A stretch of DNA of 64,000 nucleotides. Origin: RGIG3178 sp963674495. GTDB lineage: Bacteria > Bacillota > Clostridia > Christensenellales > QAND01. The notes beneath the pieces are model-generated. The model was given only the letters and a program-made list of their open reading frames with translations, was not told the DNA's origin and made no database searches. Shown here piece after piece: positions 6,781-15,463 of this stretch. The number at the start of each line of letters is the position of its first letter. Position 1 is the stretch's first letter. The stretch is from positions 310,001 through 374,000 of the forward strand of contig CAXXLG010000001.1 in assembly GCA_963674495.2 (NCBI GenBank), written 5' to 3'. The translations under genes were made by a program, and so were the position numbers.

Positions 6781-8697
6781 ATGGATTTTTATAAAACGCT
6801 GGAATACGACGTTGTGCTGCAGCAGCTGGCTGACTGCGCGCTCTCGGACGCGGCAAAGCAGGCATGCCTGTCCCTTTCTCCCGCGCAAACGGTGCAGGAC
6901 GCGGCGAGGCGCATGGAGGAAACGACGCAGGCAAAAGAACTTCTGCTGGGGCAGGGAACGCCACCGCTGGCCACGATGGGCGAACTTGAGCGGACGCTCA
7001 ACCATATCGCCATCGGCGCGATGCTGATGCCCGACCAGCTGTCCCGTGTCGTATCCTTTCTCGTTGCGTGCCGCAGGATGAAGGATTACCTTTTGCGTGC
7101 GGAATCCACAGGCATCGGCGTCGCGTACTACGGCGCTTCAATCGTGGATTTGTCGGAACTGGAGGATGAGATTAACCGCGTCGTAAGAGGTGGCCAGGTG
7201 GACGATCGGGCCACGTCCAAACTGTACCGGCTGTGCCAGCGCATCGACGGCATGGGGGATCAGATCAAATCCAAGCTGGATGCGCTTTTGAGGAAGAACA
7301 AGGCATGGTTTTCGGAGAGCTTTGTCACCATCAAGAACGGCCGCCATACCCTGCCGGTTAAACGCGAGCATAAAAACGATGTAAAAGGCACGGCCGTGGA
7401 AGTATCCAACTCCGGCAACACCGTGTTTATCGAACCGGTTTCGGTGCGCAAACTGCATGAGAAGCTTGGCGAGCTTCGCATCGAAAAGGACGCCGAGGCG
7501 CGGCGCATCCTCTTTGAGCTGACCGCGTGCGTCGAAGATCAATTGCCAACGATTAAGCGTAACATCGAGGCGATGGAAACGCTGGATTTCCTCTTCGCCA
7601 AGGCCAAGCTGAGCGCCGCCATGGATGCGGGCCCGGTACACCTGACAGACGACGGGGAGATCCGCCTACTGCGTGCAAAACATCCGCTGCTCTGCCCCGA
7701 TACGGCAGTCCCGCTGGATTTTGCGATTGACGGGGAGATCCAAGGCGTGGTCATCACCGGACCCAACACCGGCGGCAAGACCGTAGCGCTCAAAACGGTG
7801 GGGCTGTTGAGCCTGATGGCGCAGAGCGGGTTGCACGTAGCGGCGGATAGGAATAGTAGCCTGTGCATGCGAAAGCGGATACTGTGCGACATCGGAGACG
7901 GACAGAGCATTTCAGAGAACCTGTCCACATTCTCTGCGCACATGACCAACATTCTTGCCATCCTCAGTGAGGCGGACTCGGATTCGCTGGTGCTTCTGGA
8001 CGAGTTGGGCTCCGGCACCGACCCCGCCGAGGGCATGGGGATTGCGGTTGCCATATTGGATGAATTGCGAAACAAGGATTGCCTTTTTGTGGCAACCACG
8101 CATTATCCGGAGATCAAGGAATACGCCGCGAACAACCCGGGGCTTGTCAACGCGCGTATGGCTTTTGACCGGGACAGCCTGATGCCGCTCTATCGGCTGG
8201 AGATCGGCGAGGCGGGCGAGAGCTGCGCGCTGTTCATCGCGCAGCGGCTGGGCATGCCGGAAACCATGCTCAAACGGGCGGAGGCTGCGGCCTATGGCGG
8301 ACGCACCCGGCAGGAACCAAAGTACGATGCACCCGCGGACATAATAAAAGTCACCGCGAAAACAATCGTGCAGGCCGAACAAAAACCGGAAAAGACGCTG
8401 CACAGCGATCAGTTTGGCATCGGCGACAGCGTGACGGTGTATCCGGACAACGAGGTGGGCATCGTGTGCGCCGTGGCCAACGAAAAAGGAGAGGTGGGCG
8501 TACAGGTCAAGGGCGATAAGCGGCTTTACAACCACAAGCGCATCCAACTCAAGGTCAAGGCTGCAGATCTTTATCCCGAGGATTACGACCTGCCCATCGT
8601 ACTGGACAGCGTGGCCAACCGGAAAGCCCGGCATCTGATGGGGAAGCGGCATGTGGAGGGGAACATTGTGGTGGTGGAGGAAGGAAAATCGGAGTAA
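6781..8697 (+). CDS. mutS2: MutS2-like ATPase lacking the Smr nuclease domain
   Basis: 638 residues from ATG 6781, chosen because GGGAGG lies 8 bases upstream; the upstream in-frame region is leader. The MutS core/clamp helices come first, then the ABC-type ATPase: Walker A GPNTGGKT at residues 327-334 and Walker B LVLLDELGSGTDP with D407/E408. MutS2 acts on branched or stalled DNA and colliding ribosomes. Usual MutS2 is about 780 residues with a C-terminal Smr domain. Here the protein ends after a short beta-rich region (GDSVTVYPDNEVGIVCAV) and EEGKSE, with no Smr HG motif, so nuclease activity is probably missing. There is no frameshift at the end, and a good terminator follows. Confidence 0.88.
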   Translation: MDFYKTLEYDVVLQQLADCALSDAAKQACLSLSPAQTVQDAARRMEETTQAKELLLGQGTPPLATMGELERTLNHIAIGAMLMPDQLSRVVSFLVACRRMKDYLLRAESTGIGVAYYGASIVDLSELEDEINRVVRGGQVDDRATSKLYRLCQRIDGMGDQIKSKLDALLRKNKAWFSESFVTIKNGRHTLPVKREHKNDVKGTAVEVSNSGNTVFIEPVSVRKLHEKLGELRIEKDAEARRILFELTACVEDQLPTIKRNIEAMETLDFLFAKAKLSAAMDAGPVHLTDDGEIRLLRAKHPLLCPDTAVPLDFAIDGEIQGVVITGPNTGGKTVALKTVGLLSLMAQSGLHVAADRNSSLCMRKRILCDIGDGQSISENLSTFSAHMTNILAILSEADSDSLVLLDELGSGTDPAEGMGIAVAILDELRNKDCLFVATTHYPEIKEYAANNPGLVNARMAFDRDSLMPLYRLEIGEAGESCALFIAQRLGMPETMLKRAEAAAYGGRTRQEPKYDAPADIIKVTAKTIVQAEQKPEKTLHSDQFGIGDSVTVYPDNEVGIVCAVANEKGEVGVQVKGDKRLYNHKRIQLKVKAADLYPEDYDLPIVLDSVANRKARHLMGKRHVEGNIVVVEEGKSE

Positions 8698-8731
8698 GGG
8701 ACACGGGGAGGTCTCTTATTCCACCTATTTT

Positions 8732-8762
8732 GCCCGGCAACATTGGTTTCCGGGCTATTTTT
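8732..8762 (+). terminator. intrinsic terminator of mutS2
   Basis: GCCCGG (8732-8737) pairs with CCGGGC (8750-8755), followed by TATTTTT. It lies 35 bases after the mutS2 stop and ahead of repeat copy 4. Confidence 0.75.
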
Positions 8763-8824
8763 GCAGAAACACAGGGACGGATTTATTGCATTATATGTCT
8801 GATGATTTAGAAAACCATCGTTAT

Positions 8825-8919
8825 CCCAAACCCGCCCACAAAGACAAAGGTGTTCGTTTTTGGGTACATACGCTCCACCAATTCAAAGCTACGATTACAA
8901 ATTGAAATTGTGGCTTTGA
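8825..8919 (+). repeat. dispersed intergenic element, copy 4
   Basis: A full core (8825-8880) is followed by a stem TCAAAGCTACGAT (8883-8895) / ATTGTGGCTTTGA (8907-8919). Relative to copy 2, two bases in the left arm changed, but both changes give G-U pairs, so the RNA stem survives. An extended -10 (TG-A-TATAGT, 8944-8952) follows. Confidence 0.88.
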
Positions 8920-9057
8920 TTATACAATAATCAATTCTTTTTGTGATATAGTATATTAAATAGGCAGAACTGTCGCGTATTTGGGGTGCACTGTAAGCCG
9001 GCGCTGTGTTTTAGTGGGTAGGATACTGCCATTTAATTAAATGAAAAGAGTTTAAAT

Positions 9058-10151
9058 ATGCGATTATATGACAAAGCATTAGTTTTAAAATTAAGGGAAA
9101 AAGAATACACCAAAAATGTCGACGGTGTCGATATTTTGTTTAAGCCGGTTCCTGATGATAATCGTGGGCATGTTATCGATCCACGCCTGCTTGAAATCAT
9201 AAAAAACAAAAAAAATATGTTCTCCACCCGAGCGAAGGTGGGCTATAGCTTAGCGAACATACGTTATCGTCCTGATAAAATCACGTATGATTTAACGAAG
9301 ACCGAGATCAGCTGCGAAGAGCGGCTTATCCCGATCAACGCAGATCATAGGATTGACATCTTCATATATCGTCCAGATACCAAAAAAGCGTCTCTTCCTG
9401 TACTTGTGTATCTGCATGGCGGCGGTTTTACTGCCGGTGATATGAAACTTTATGCTAACCAGATGAAATATATCAGTGAGCAGGCCGAAGCTATCGTTGT
9501 GTTCCCGGAATATCGTTTGCTCCGGAATGTCCGTACCCAGGAGCAATTGAAGACGCATGCGGCACGGTGCGTTGGATCTATGACCATGCAAAGGAGTTTG
9601 GCATTGACAGAAACTGTTTTATGGTAGCTGGCGACAGTGCCGGAGCGTCGCTTGCCAATGCCTGTGTATTGAAAGATGAAGGCGGTATCATCAAAAAGAT
9701 CATCGAGCTTTACCCTGGCATGGACATGAGTGATTATCGCACGCTGCCAAACTATACATGGTCATATGATCTTTATGAAATCATCGAAGAACAAAAAGAA
9801 TTTGCATATAGCAGAATTGACCGTATTCGAAATGGCACAATAAAAAGTGATTTGGAGAATCATTATCTGCAAGGAAAGACAACCAGCCGTAACCCATTGG
9901 TTTCTTTAGCGTATGCATCGGACGATCAGCTGAAGAAGTTCCCGGAGGCTGTTATTATTGCTGCTGAGTATGATTATTTGCGTATTGGAAGCGATTATGT
10001 GGTTAAAAGGATGATAGATCTTAACTTAAATGTGAAGTCCATTCGTTACAATGGATGTGACCATGGATTCCTTGATATGCTGGGCACCATCGTACAAGCG
10101 GAGGAAGTCTGCTTGTTGATAGCTGACGAAATCAAAGCTATGCAAAACTGA
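9058..10151 (+). pseudogene. alpha/beta hydrolase (esterase/lipase, Abhydrolase_3 type) with one frameshift
   Basis: Two overlapping frames make one hydrolase of about 365 residues. The first (from 9058) carries the oxyanion motif VYLHGGGFTAGDM and ends at EYRL. The second carries CPYPGAIEDACGTVRWIYDH, the nucleophile elbow AGDSAGAS, the acid in EYDYLRIG and the base in CDHGFLDM. The family reads EYRLAPE at the junction. Inserting one G after 9519 (CGTTTG-CTCCGG) restores it, so a single-base deletion separates the frames while all catalytic residues remain. Either the lesion is recent or it is a sequence error. The start has no clear Shine-Dalgarno; an extended -10 lies at 8944-8952. Confidence 0.8.
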
Positions 10152-10185
10152 ATTTACGAAAAGAATTTTAGGAAAAGCGGTAACG

Positions 10186-10520
10186 ATGAAACCGGCCATT
10201 GGTAAAACAGTTGAAATTGATAGATTACAGGGCGAGTTGATGCTTAGTTCACCGGTAGAGGGAATTACCCATCATCCATATCCTATACGATTGGAACATT
10301 GGAGGGGAAAATTGGGGATGGAGAATATGTTTTTGTCGACAGCAGGGGCTTGTCTATCGTACAAATAGTGAATAATACCATTATTCCCTATGGGTTGTTT
10401 GTAAAGATGGAAAATGGGGTTACCTTGATACGACGGGGAACTTCGACATAGAGCCGCAATTTCTATGGATCGGGGTTTTTCATTCCATTGATAAAATAGG
10501 GAAGACAAGAGCAACTATAT
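10186..10520 (+). pseudogene. WG-repeat protein relic
   Basis: Pieces of a WG (KWG) beta-repeat are readable in shifting frames. A short frame starts at ATG 10186 (MKPAIGKTVEIDR) and stops at 10368. Further on another frame reads DGKWGYLDTTGNFDIEPQF, the classic repeat unit. A third frame between them reads IGDGEYVFVDSRG. At least two frame changes are needed to join them. It follows the frameshifted esterase by 35 bases and precedes repeat copy 5. No functional product is expected. Confidence 0.45.
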
Positions 10521-10541
10521 TTTATGGAAGCGTGCAAGCAT

Positions 10542-10635
10542 CCCAAACCCGCCCACAAAGACAAAGATGTTTGTTTTTGGGTTCATTTGCTCCACCAAAT
10601 CAAGGCTGCAGTTTCTATATAGAAATGGTGGTCTT
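10542..10635 (+). repeat. dispersed intergenic element, copy 5
   Basis: Core 10542-10597. The hairpin pairs 10602-10617 with 10620-10635: 15 of 16 positions pair, four of them as G-U, around an AT-rich tip, followed by TTTT. Its sequence differs strongly from copies 2 and 9, but the fold is the same. Confidence 0.85.
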
Positions 10636-10659
10636 TTTTATATAGAGAGAGGGATATTA

Positions 10660-10668
10660 TGATACAAT
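10660..10668 (+). promoter_or_regulatory. extended -10 promoter after repeat copy 5
   Basis: TG-A-TACAAT at 10660-10668; no good -35. It is the likely promoter for the transporter at 10763. Confidence 0.45.
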
Positions 10669-10762
10669 AATATAAGAATATTTGTGGCATATTGATTCTT
10701 TGACTTCTGAATGAAAAACAAAGCAAAAGAGACCGTCCGGTGTTTCCAGATATCTTTATGTT

Positions 10763-11869
10763 TTGTGGACAGACCACACCAATCATACAACAACAGCTAA
10801 AGCGAGCTTTGTGAAGCAGCTTGGGGCGGTGGTAGAGAAGCTCACAGAAAATATAAAGCAAAAGTATCAAAGCGGCATAACGAAAGTGAGAATAAAGATC
10901 TTGAAATATAAAAATTTTGTAAAAAGCAACATGTTTCTTATTTTAATTATTACAGTACTGATATTTTCGATTGCCTTTCCAAAAGCAGGGCTATTCGTAA
11001 AAAGTGCGGGATGGACAAATTATCTTACATTTATCGCTATGTTTGCTTCCGGCCTCGGGTTGTCGTTTAGCAATATTAAAGATGGATTTAAAGATTATAA
11101 AAGCATACTTTACAGTTTCTTTTCCATATTTTTGATATTTCCTCTTGTCACGATGGGGATCTTGATGGTTGTAAATATTACTTCAGGAGATATTTTTGTC
11201 GGCGGTATGATTTTAGCTGCCCAATCGTCAACGCTTGCTTCGGCTGTTGTACTAACCGCTACCGCAAACAGCAACGTACCACTCGCGCTTATTATAACGA
11301 TAATAAATAATATGACATCCGCTGTGATAACGCCAGTCGTACTTAAAGCAACATTATCGTTTGATGCGTCAATTACGATTGGTGTTGCAGCGATGACATT
11401 AAAATTGCTGTTGGTCCTTGTTTTGCCGGTGATTTTAGCGCAGATTGCACGAAATATTCTGGGTAAATCTGTCGTTAAAATGAACAAATCCCGTAAAATG
11501 GTATCTCAGTTTGTGGTGCTCGTCATCGTGCTGACAGGAGCAGCAGCGGCCTCATCAAAACTATTGGAGAATTTAGGCATTGCGGCATTAATAATTTTAT
11601 TGGTTGCTGTCTTGCATAGTATTATGCTATTGATTAGTTCGCTGTATATCAAAATTGCCAAAGTTAAGCAAGAGAGCAAAGCTGCGATTCTATTCACATC
11701 CACTCAAAAGACATTGCCGGCATCGCTGCTGATATGGGATAATTATTTCTCGGCCTATGCACTTGCGCCTATTTTATTGGTATTGCATCATATGGTACAG
11801 CTCATTATAGATTCTATTGTAGTGAGTAGGCTGGGAAAGGGATTTTATAAGAAGAGAGAAGACCAATGA
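10763..11869 (+). CDS. BASS/SBF-like membrane transporter (bile acid:sodium symporter superfamily)
   Basis: 368 residues if TTG 10763 is used. About nine or ten hydrophobic helices start near residue 57 (MFLILIITVLIFSIAFP). The paired motifs typical of the SBF-like family are visible: SSTLASAVVLTATANSN followed by NNMTSAVITPVVL, and later a second inverted half (ILFTSTQKTLPASLLIW). Members move organic anions, often with sodium; the substrate cannot be told. The first 50 residues are soluble and charged, and no ribosome site supports the TTG. GTG or ATG codons nearer the first helix are alternatives, so the N-terminus is uncertain. Confidence 0.75.
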   Translation: MWTDHTNHTTTAKASFVKQLGAVVEKLTENIKQKYQSGITKVRIKILKYKNFVKSNMFLILIITVLIFSIAFPKAGLFVKSAGWTNYLTFIAMFASGLGLSFSNIKDGFKDYKSILYSFFSIFLIFPLVTMGILMVVNITSGDIFVGGMILAAQSSTLASAVVLTATANSNVPLALIITIINNMTSAVITPVVLKATLSFDASITIGVAAMTLKLLLVLVLPVILAQIARNILGKSVVKMNKSRKMVSQFVVLVIVLTGAAAASSKLLENLGIAALIILLVAVLHSIMLLISSLYIKIAKVKQESKAAILFTSTQKTLPASLLIWDNYFSAYALAPILLVLHHMVQLIIDSIVVSRLGKGFYKKREDQ

Positions 11870-12054
11870 GCGACTAAGCGATGAGCCAGCTAATAAAAAC
11901 TCAAAAATACAAAACAGGGAGTCGTTTCAAACCGGCCCTTGGAACCATCTTTGAATCACAAAGACGACCAAATACAGAATGGAGAACGTATGTTTTTTTG
12001 AGCTAATTGCGCGATTTGAGACCCTATCATGTCCGTTTAAAATTCAAAGTGCCG

Positions 12055-12063
12055 TGATATAAT
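12055..12063 (+). promoter_or_regulatory. extended -10 promoter of the DUF4342 gene
   Basis: TG-A-TATAAT, perfect extended -10 at 12055-12063; the -35 (TTTAAA region near 12036) is poor. Confidence 0.6.
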
Positions 12064-12133
12064 TCTCATGATGGAAGCGGATCATAAACATGAAGGTAAG
12101 CGCTGCATACAGAATATGAGGAGGATAATAAAC

Positions 12134-12658
12134 ATGATTGATTCTGTAAAATTGAATGCCGTTATTGAAAAGACCGGCGCTGCGTACGAGACAGCGAAGG
12201 CTGCCCTGATAACCAGCGATGGCGATGTGGATATTGCTGTTCGGATCATACACACTTACGATCTTAGGGATGATGCCGCAGCCGATGATTCTGAAAATAG
12301 GCAAGACGGGCAGGGCTCTACCGACGGACAGAAAGACAAGGCAAAAACCGGCGAGCAGGAAGACCAGTCCAAGACCAACGAACAAATACCGCTTGCCAGC
12401 GATATTCTCGAGGCCATCAAGGATATTTGGAAAAAGGGCAATGCCAGCCGTCTGGATATTGAAAAGGAGGGCAAAACCCTGCTCAGCATTTCGTTGACCA
12501 TTGGCACTATAGGTTTGGTTCTCGCTCCGGTGGCAGCCCTGCTCGGCATTGGCGCGGCCTTGATTACCGATTATAAGATCATAATCACGCTGGATAACGG
12601 TACGGAGATCAACGTCAACGAGTTTGCCGTCACACATAAGAAGAAGAGCGGGGAGTAG
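12134..12658 (+). CDS. DUF4342 protein with N-terminal UBA-like domain
   Basis: 174 residues from ATG 12134, set by GAGGAGG 9 bases upstream; the promoter -10 is 70 bases before. Residues 1-45 form a UBA/nascent-chain-type three-helix unit (NAVIEKTGAAYETAKAALITSDGDVDIAV). An acidic, Gln/Lys-rich linker of about 40 residues follows. The C-terminal DUF4342 region contains a hydrophobic glycine-rich segment (IGTIGLVLAPVAALLGIGAAL) and ends with TLDNGTEINVNEF. Its function is unknown; membrane association through the hydrophobic segment is likely. It is a single gene. Confidence 0.8.
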   Translation: MIDSVKLNAVIEKTGAAYETAKAALITSDGDVDIAVRIIHTYDLRDDAAADDSENRQDGQGSTDGQKDKAKTGEQEDQSKTNEQIPLASDILEAIKDIWKKGNASRLDIEKEGKTLLSISLTIGTIGLVLAPVAALLGIGAALITDYKIIITLDNGTEINVNEFAVTHKKKSGE

Positions 12659-12860
12659 ACGCCGACTTGCCCCGATGATTTGGTTGGCATGTATTGTACT
12701 GATGAACACTTTTGATGAGCGGATATTCGAACAATCCATTGATGAAAAAAATATCTTCCCCGAGCATCCTTAGAAAAGCTGGGTAATAATCTTGATGTAG
12801 TTGTAAGGTGTGAGCCAAGGAACCTGCCGCCGCGTCTTCGTAAACGAGAAGGAGTAATCG
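12659..12860 (+). other. intergenic stretch, nothing recognised
   Basis: About 200 bases with no convincing frame, hairpin or repeat core. The last 20 bases carry the ribosome site of the next gene (GAGAAGGAG). Confidence 0.4.
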
Positions 12861-13160
12861 ATGAGTTGTTATTTTGTTGCTGAAATCAAACTACCTTCTG
12901 AACAGAATCCACAAGACTACCAAAAGTACTTACAGACTGTCAAGCCGATTGTTGAACATTATGGCGGGCGATATCTGGTGCGCACCAATGAAGTTCATCC
13001 TGTTAATGGGCAAGCGCCCGAACGGTCTATCATCATCCGTTTCCCCGATGAAGAGGCTATGAAAGCCTGTTTTTCATGTGCGGAATATCAATCCATTGCA
13101 GCGTTGCGAACAGGCAGCGTAAAGAGCCGTGCATATTATGTGAAAGGGTTTCAGGAATAG
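12861..13160 (+). CDS. DUF1330 dimeric alpha-beta barrel protein
   Basis: 99 residues with GAGAAGGAG 6 bases before the ATG. The sequence is a full-length DUF1330 domain: YFVAEIKLPSEQNPQDYQKY at the start, YGGRYLVRTNEVHPVNG in the middle, and RSIIIRFPDEEAMKACFSC, EYQSIAALR later. This ferredoxin-like dimeric barrel family is small and cytoplasmic and has no assigned reaction. The gene is monocistronic, followed 170 bases later by a strong bidirectional terminator. Confidence 0.88.
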   Translation: MSCYFVAEIKLPSEQNPQDYQKYLQTVKPIVEHYGGRYLVRTNEVHPVNGQAPERSIIIRFPDEEAMKACFSCAEYQSIAALRTGSVKSRAYYVKGFQE

Positions 13161-13332
13161 ATTGTGGATAGTGACATAAGGTGACGCTTAGAAACATACG
13201 GACGATTCTCTTGGCTTTTAGTTCATGCAACACCAAGTCCTTTTCTTTACACAATTCCGGCGAAACGACCAGAAAATACTGACGGAGGATCGCCAGATAT
13301 ATTTTTTTTGGGCATGAAGAAACAGGGAAAAC

Positions 13333-13362
13333 AAAAGAGGCGCCTGAAGAGGCCCTCTTTTT
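13333..13362. terminator. bidirectional terminator between DUF1330 and MFS genes
   Basis: AAAAGAGG-GCC (13333-13344, one bulged C) pairs with GGC-CCTCTTTT (13351-13361), loop TGAAGA. T-runs occur on both sides, so it can serve both the rightward DUF1330 gene and the leftward MFS gene. Confidence 0.7.
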
Positions 13363-13484
13363 ACATCATGCGGCAGGTCCATCTTAAACCAGCAATCGGA
13401 ATTGCTGAGCACAGCCTGCGAGATGGTTTTTATATTTACGTATCCACTGAAACCCGTTATATGGCGAAGGCGTTTGTGTTGTAT

Positions 13485-14738
13485 TTATACGATAAAAGTA
13501 TCAGCGCAGGCTCTTTCCTTCAAAATCTTTTTTCTCAGTACAAAGAAGAACATAACCATTGCGCCCGCGACAAATATTAAATAGAAGGCCCACGTTGCCG
13601 CAAAGCCGATCATCTGCGTCAAAAATCCACCCAACATCGAGCCTACGCCGTTGCCGATATCAATGGCGGAATAATACGTTGCGCTGGCGGCTCCCCTGCG
13701 GTTCAAAGGCGCGTTACGCACGACATACGCTTGTACCGTTGGGTTTACCATGCCAAAGCCCATACCCATCATGGGCGCGGCCAAAAGGAACATGGGAAGT
13801 GAACGGGCTAGAGAAATGGTCAATACGCCTAAGAAAATCAGAATAAGCCCGGGGGGGAGGATCCGATGAGCACCGTACTTGTCGCAAAACCGCCCTACAA
13901 ACAGCCGGCTCAACAGCATCGAGAACGCGTTTATTGTGAAATACAGTCCAATGCCGGTTATTCCCAGCGTTTCGCTGTATCTGACCAAAAAGGTGTTTGT
14001 TAAACCCGCCGGACACATGCTCAGCACAAGCACCAACGCGCCGGGCATGGATGTTTTTTCAAACGCGGTTTTAAGGCTTATTTTCTTTCTTTCTTTGATT
14101 ACAGGTGATTCGTTTGCATTTGCTTCTCCAAGATTATTCTTTTCGTAATTCATTGTCGAACCAAGCCCGAAAGCCACAAGGCTTATGGCGGCCGCAGCGT
14201 AGAAAACGCTTGAATATCCGAAGCTGTTTCTCAAGAACAACATCAACGCCGGCCCGAAGGAGGTGACAATATTGAATGAGACGCCATAATAGCCTATGCC
14301 TTCGCTGAGCCTGCTTTGTGGGAGCACATCGGCGACAACAGTACCCGCCGTGGTGGAAAATGCGCTGTTGCCCACCCCTTGTAAGGACCGTATCATCAAA
14401 ATAAGGATGACCGCGGATGTTAAACTGTACCCCACGCTGGTGATAAAATAGATGCCAATGCCGATGAGCAAAATTGTTTTGCGCCCTTTTGCATCCACTA
14501 GATTACCAAACAAGGGCCTGAACAAAAGCGCCGAAATGGTGAAAACGCCTGTGAGCGCGCCTGCAACGGCGTTGCTGCTGCCTAAATATATAACATACAG
14601 CGGCAGTACTTGCATCAGCATGCTGTTGCACAAGGTGGTGCAGGAGTTTATGCTCATGATCTTGAGGAACGGGCCGGTCCAGAGCTTTGCGTGATTGCCT
14701 TTTCCTTGGGTGTTTGATTTCTTTTCCACATTCCACAT
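13485..14738 (-). CDS. major facilitator superfamily transporter
   Basis: About 417 residues with twelve predicted helices. The cytoplasmic loop 2-3 motif reads GNLVDAKGRK and its second-half counterpart GRFCDKYGAHR. A charged central loop (EKNNLGEANANESPVIKERKK) splits the two bundles. It resembles drug/sugar-efflux type MFS proteins; the substrate is unknown. An upstream frame extends to a GTG at 14783, but no ribosome site precedes it. AGAAGG touches ATG 14738 and lies 9 bases before GTG 14729, so the true start may be 14729. It is a single gene, convergent with DUF1330. Confidence 0.85.
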   Translation of the reverse strand: MWNVEKKSNTQGKGNHAKLWTGPFLKIMSINSCTTLCNSMLMQVLPLYVIYLGSSNAVAGALTGVFTISALLFRPLFGNLVDAKGRKTILLIGIGIYFITSVGYSLTSAVILILMIRSLQGVGNSAFSTTAGTVVADVLPQSRLSEGIGYYGVSFNIVTSFGPALMLFLRNSFGYSSVFYAAAAISLVAFGLGSTMNYEKNNLGEANANESPVIKERKKISLKTAFEKTSMPGALVLVLSMCPAGLTNTFLVRYSETLGITGIGLYFTINAFSMLLSRLFVGRFCDKYGAHRILPPGLILIFLGVLTISLARSLPMFLLAAPMMGMGFGMVNPTVQAYVVRNAPLNRRGAASATYYSAIDIGNGVGSMLGGFLTQMIGFAATWAFYLIFVAGAMVMFFFVLRKKILKERACADTFIV

Positions 14739-14954
14739 CCTTCTACTGTATAACAAAGCATGATAAAATTTACCTTGTTTCACGACTCGACAACTGACGA
14801 CGGTCTAATGAAAATCAAAGTGTAATGCTATGAATTATATTCCTTTATGCGCGACCATTCAAGCTTTCTACAAACGGATATATGGATCTTTTTAACAATC
14901 ATACAATTACAAAAACGCGTAATGGTTCAATAGACAACAATAAACGTATAATAT

Positions 14955-15242
14955 ATGAATAACGCACTCGTATTTTCTATTAAAACATTGGATGCGAAGA
15001 GTCGCGCTGCACGAATATCCGGGCCCACCGGTCTAAACACCATGCCGGTTGAGAAAGGGTTTACCGATACGCGGCATAACCACGACAATATCTGCGTTGT
15101 GATCACAACGGTTGAGCAGGGCGACCTGTTCTGCTATGTGTCTGGCGCCCAACTGGCCAGTTTGCAATATTGCAGAACCGCGTTGGACAACGATACTTTC
15201 TGGCGCAATAATAACTTGATGTTTGAATTAACAGAGATATGA
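14955..15242 (+). CDS. hypothetical protein, doubtful
   Basis: A 95-codon frame. TATAAT (14947-14952) ends two bases before the ATG, so any transcript would be leaderless, and there is no ribosome site. The translation shows no domain I recognise; the middle (NICVVITTVEQGDLFCYVSG) has a plausible beta-strand pattern. It could be a leaderless gene, the tail of a decayed gene, or chance. Repeat copy 6 begins 30 bases after the stop, in the usual position after a gene. Confidence 0.3.
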   Translation: MNNALVFSIKTLDAKSRAARISGPTGLNTMPVEKGFTDTRHNHDNICVVITTVEQGDLFCYVSGAQLASLQYCRTALDNDTFWRNNNLMFELTEI

Positions 15243-15274
15243 AGCTCAGCCCTTTCTATGAATACGTCATAGAA

Positions 15275-15344
15275 ATCGTTTGTTTTTGGGTGCTCTGCTC
15301 CACCGGATAAAGTATCAGTTTTCATATAGTAGTTGTGGCTTTCA
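15275..15344 (+). repeat. dispersed intergenic element, copy 6 (5'-truncated)
   Basis: It lacks the CCCAAACCC part and starts at ATCGTTTG; TTTTTGGGTGC and TGCTCCACCG remain, and the right hairpin arm AGTTGTGGCTTT is kept while the left arm is eroded. Confidence 0.65.
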
Positions 15345-15383
15345 TACGGAAGGGTACGCCTCTTACAAAGTTTATGATATTGA

Positions 15384-15412
15384 TTAACACGGATATCATT
15401 TGTTGATATAAT
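15384..15412 (+). promoter_or_regulatory. degV promoter
   Basis: TTAACA (15384-15389), 17-base spacer, TATAAT (15407-15412), 40 bases after repeat copy 6. Confidence 0.65.
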
Positions 15413-15463
15413 AAAATAAAGTAAGCTATGTGCAAACCAATAGTATTTTTGAGGAGTATGACA

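Noticed and set aside
7912..8652. 246-codon minus-strand frame opposite mutS2
   Set aside because: Antisense to the conserved ATPase domain; no ribosome site or family match.
8849..8880. tRNA-like 3' end in the repeat (TTCG followed by CCACCA)
   Set aside because: No acceptor, D or anticodon arm can be folded around it; the TTCG is not in a T-arm.
13308..13580. 90-codon + strand frame between DUF1330 and the MFS gene
   Set aside because: It runs through a bidirectional terminator and into the 3' end of the MFS gene on the other strand; no ribosome site.
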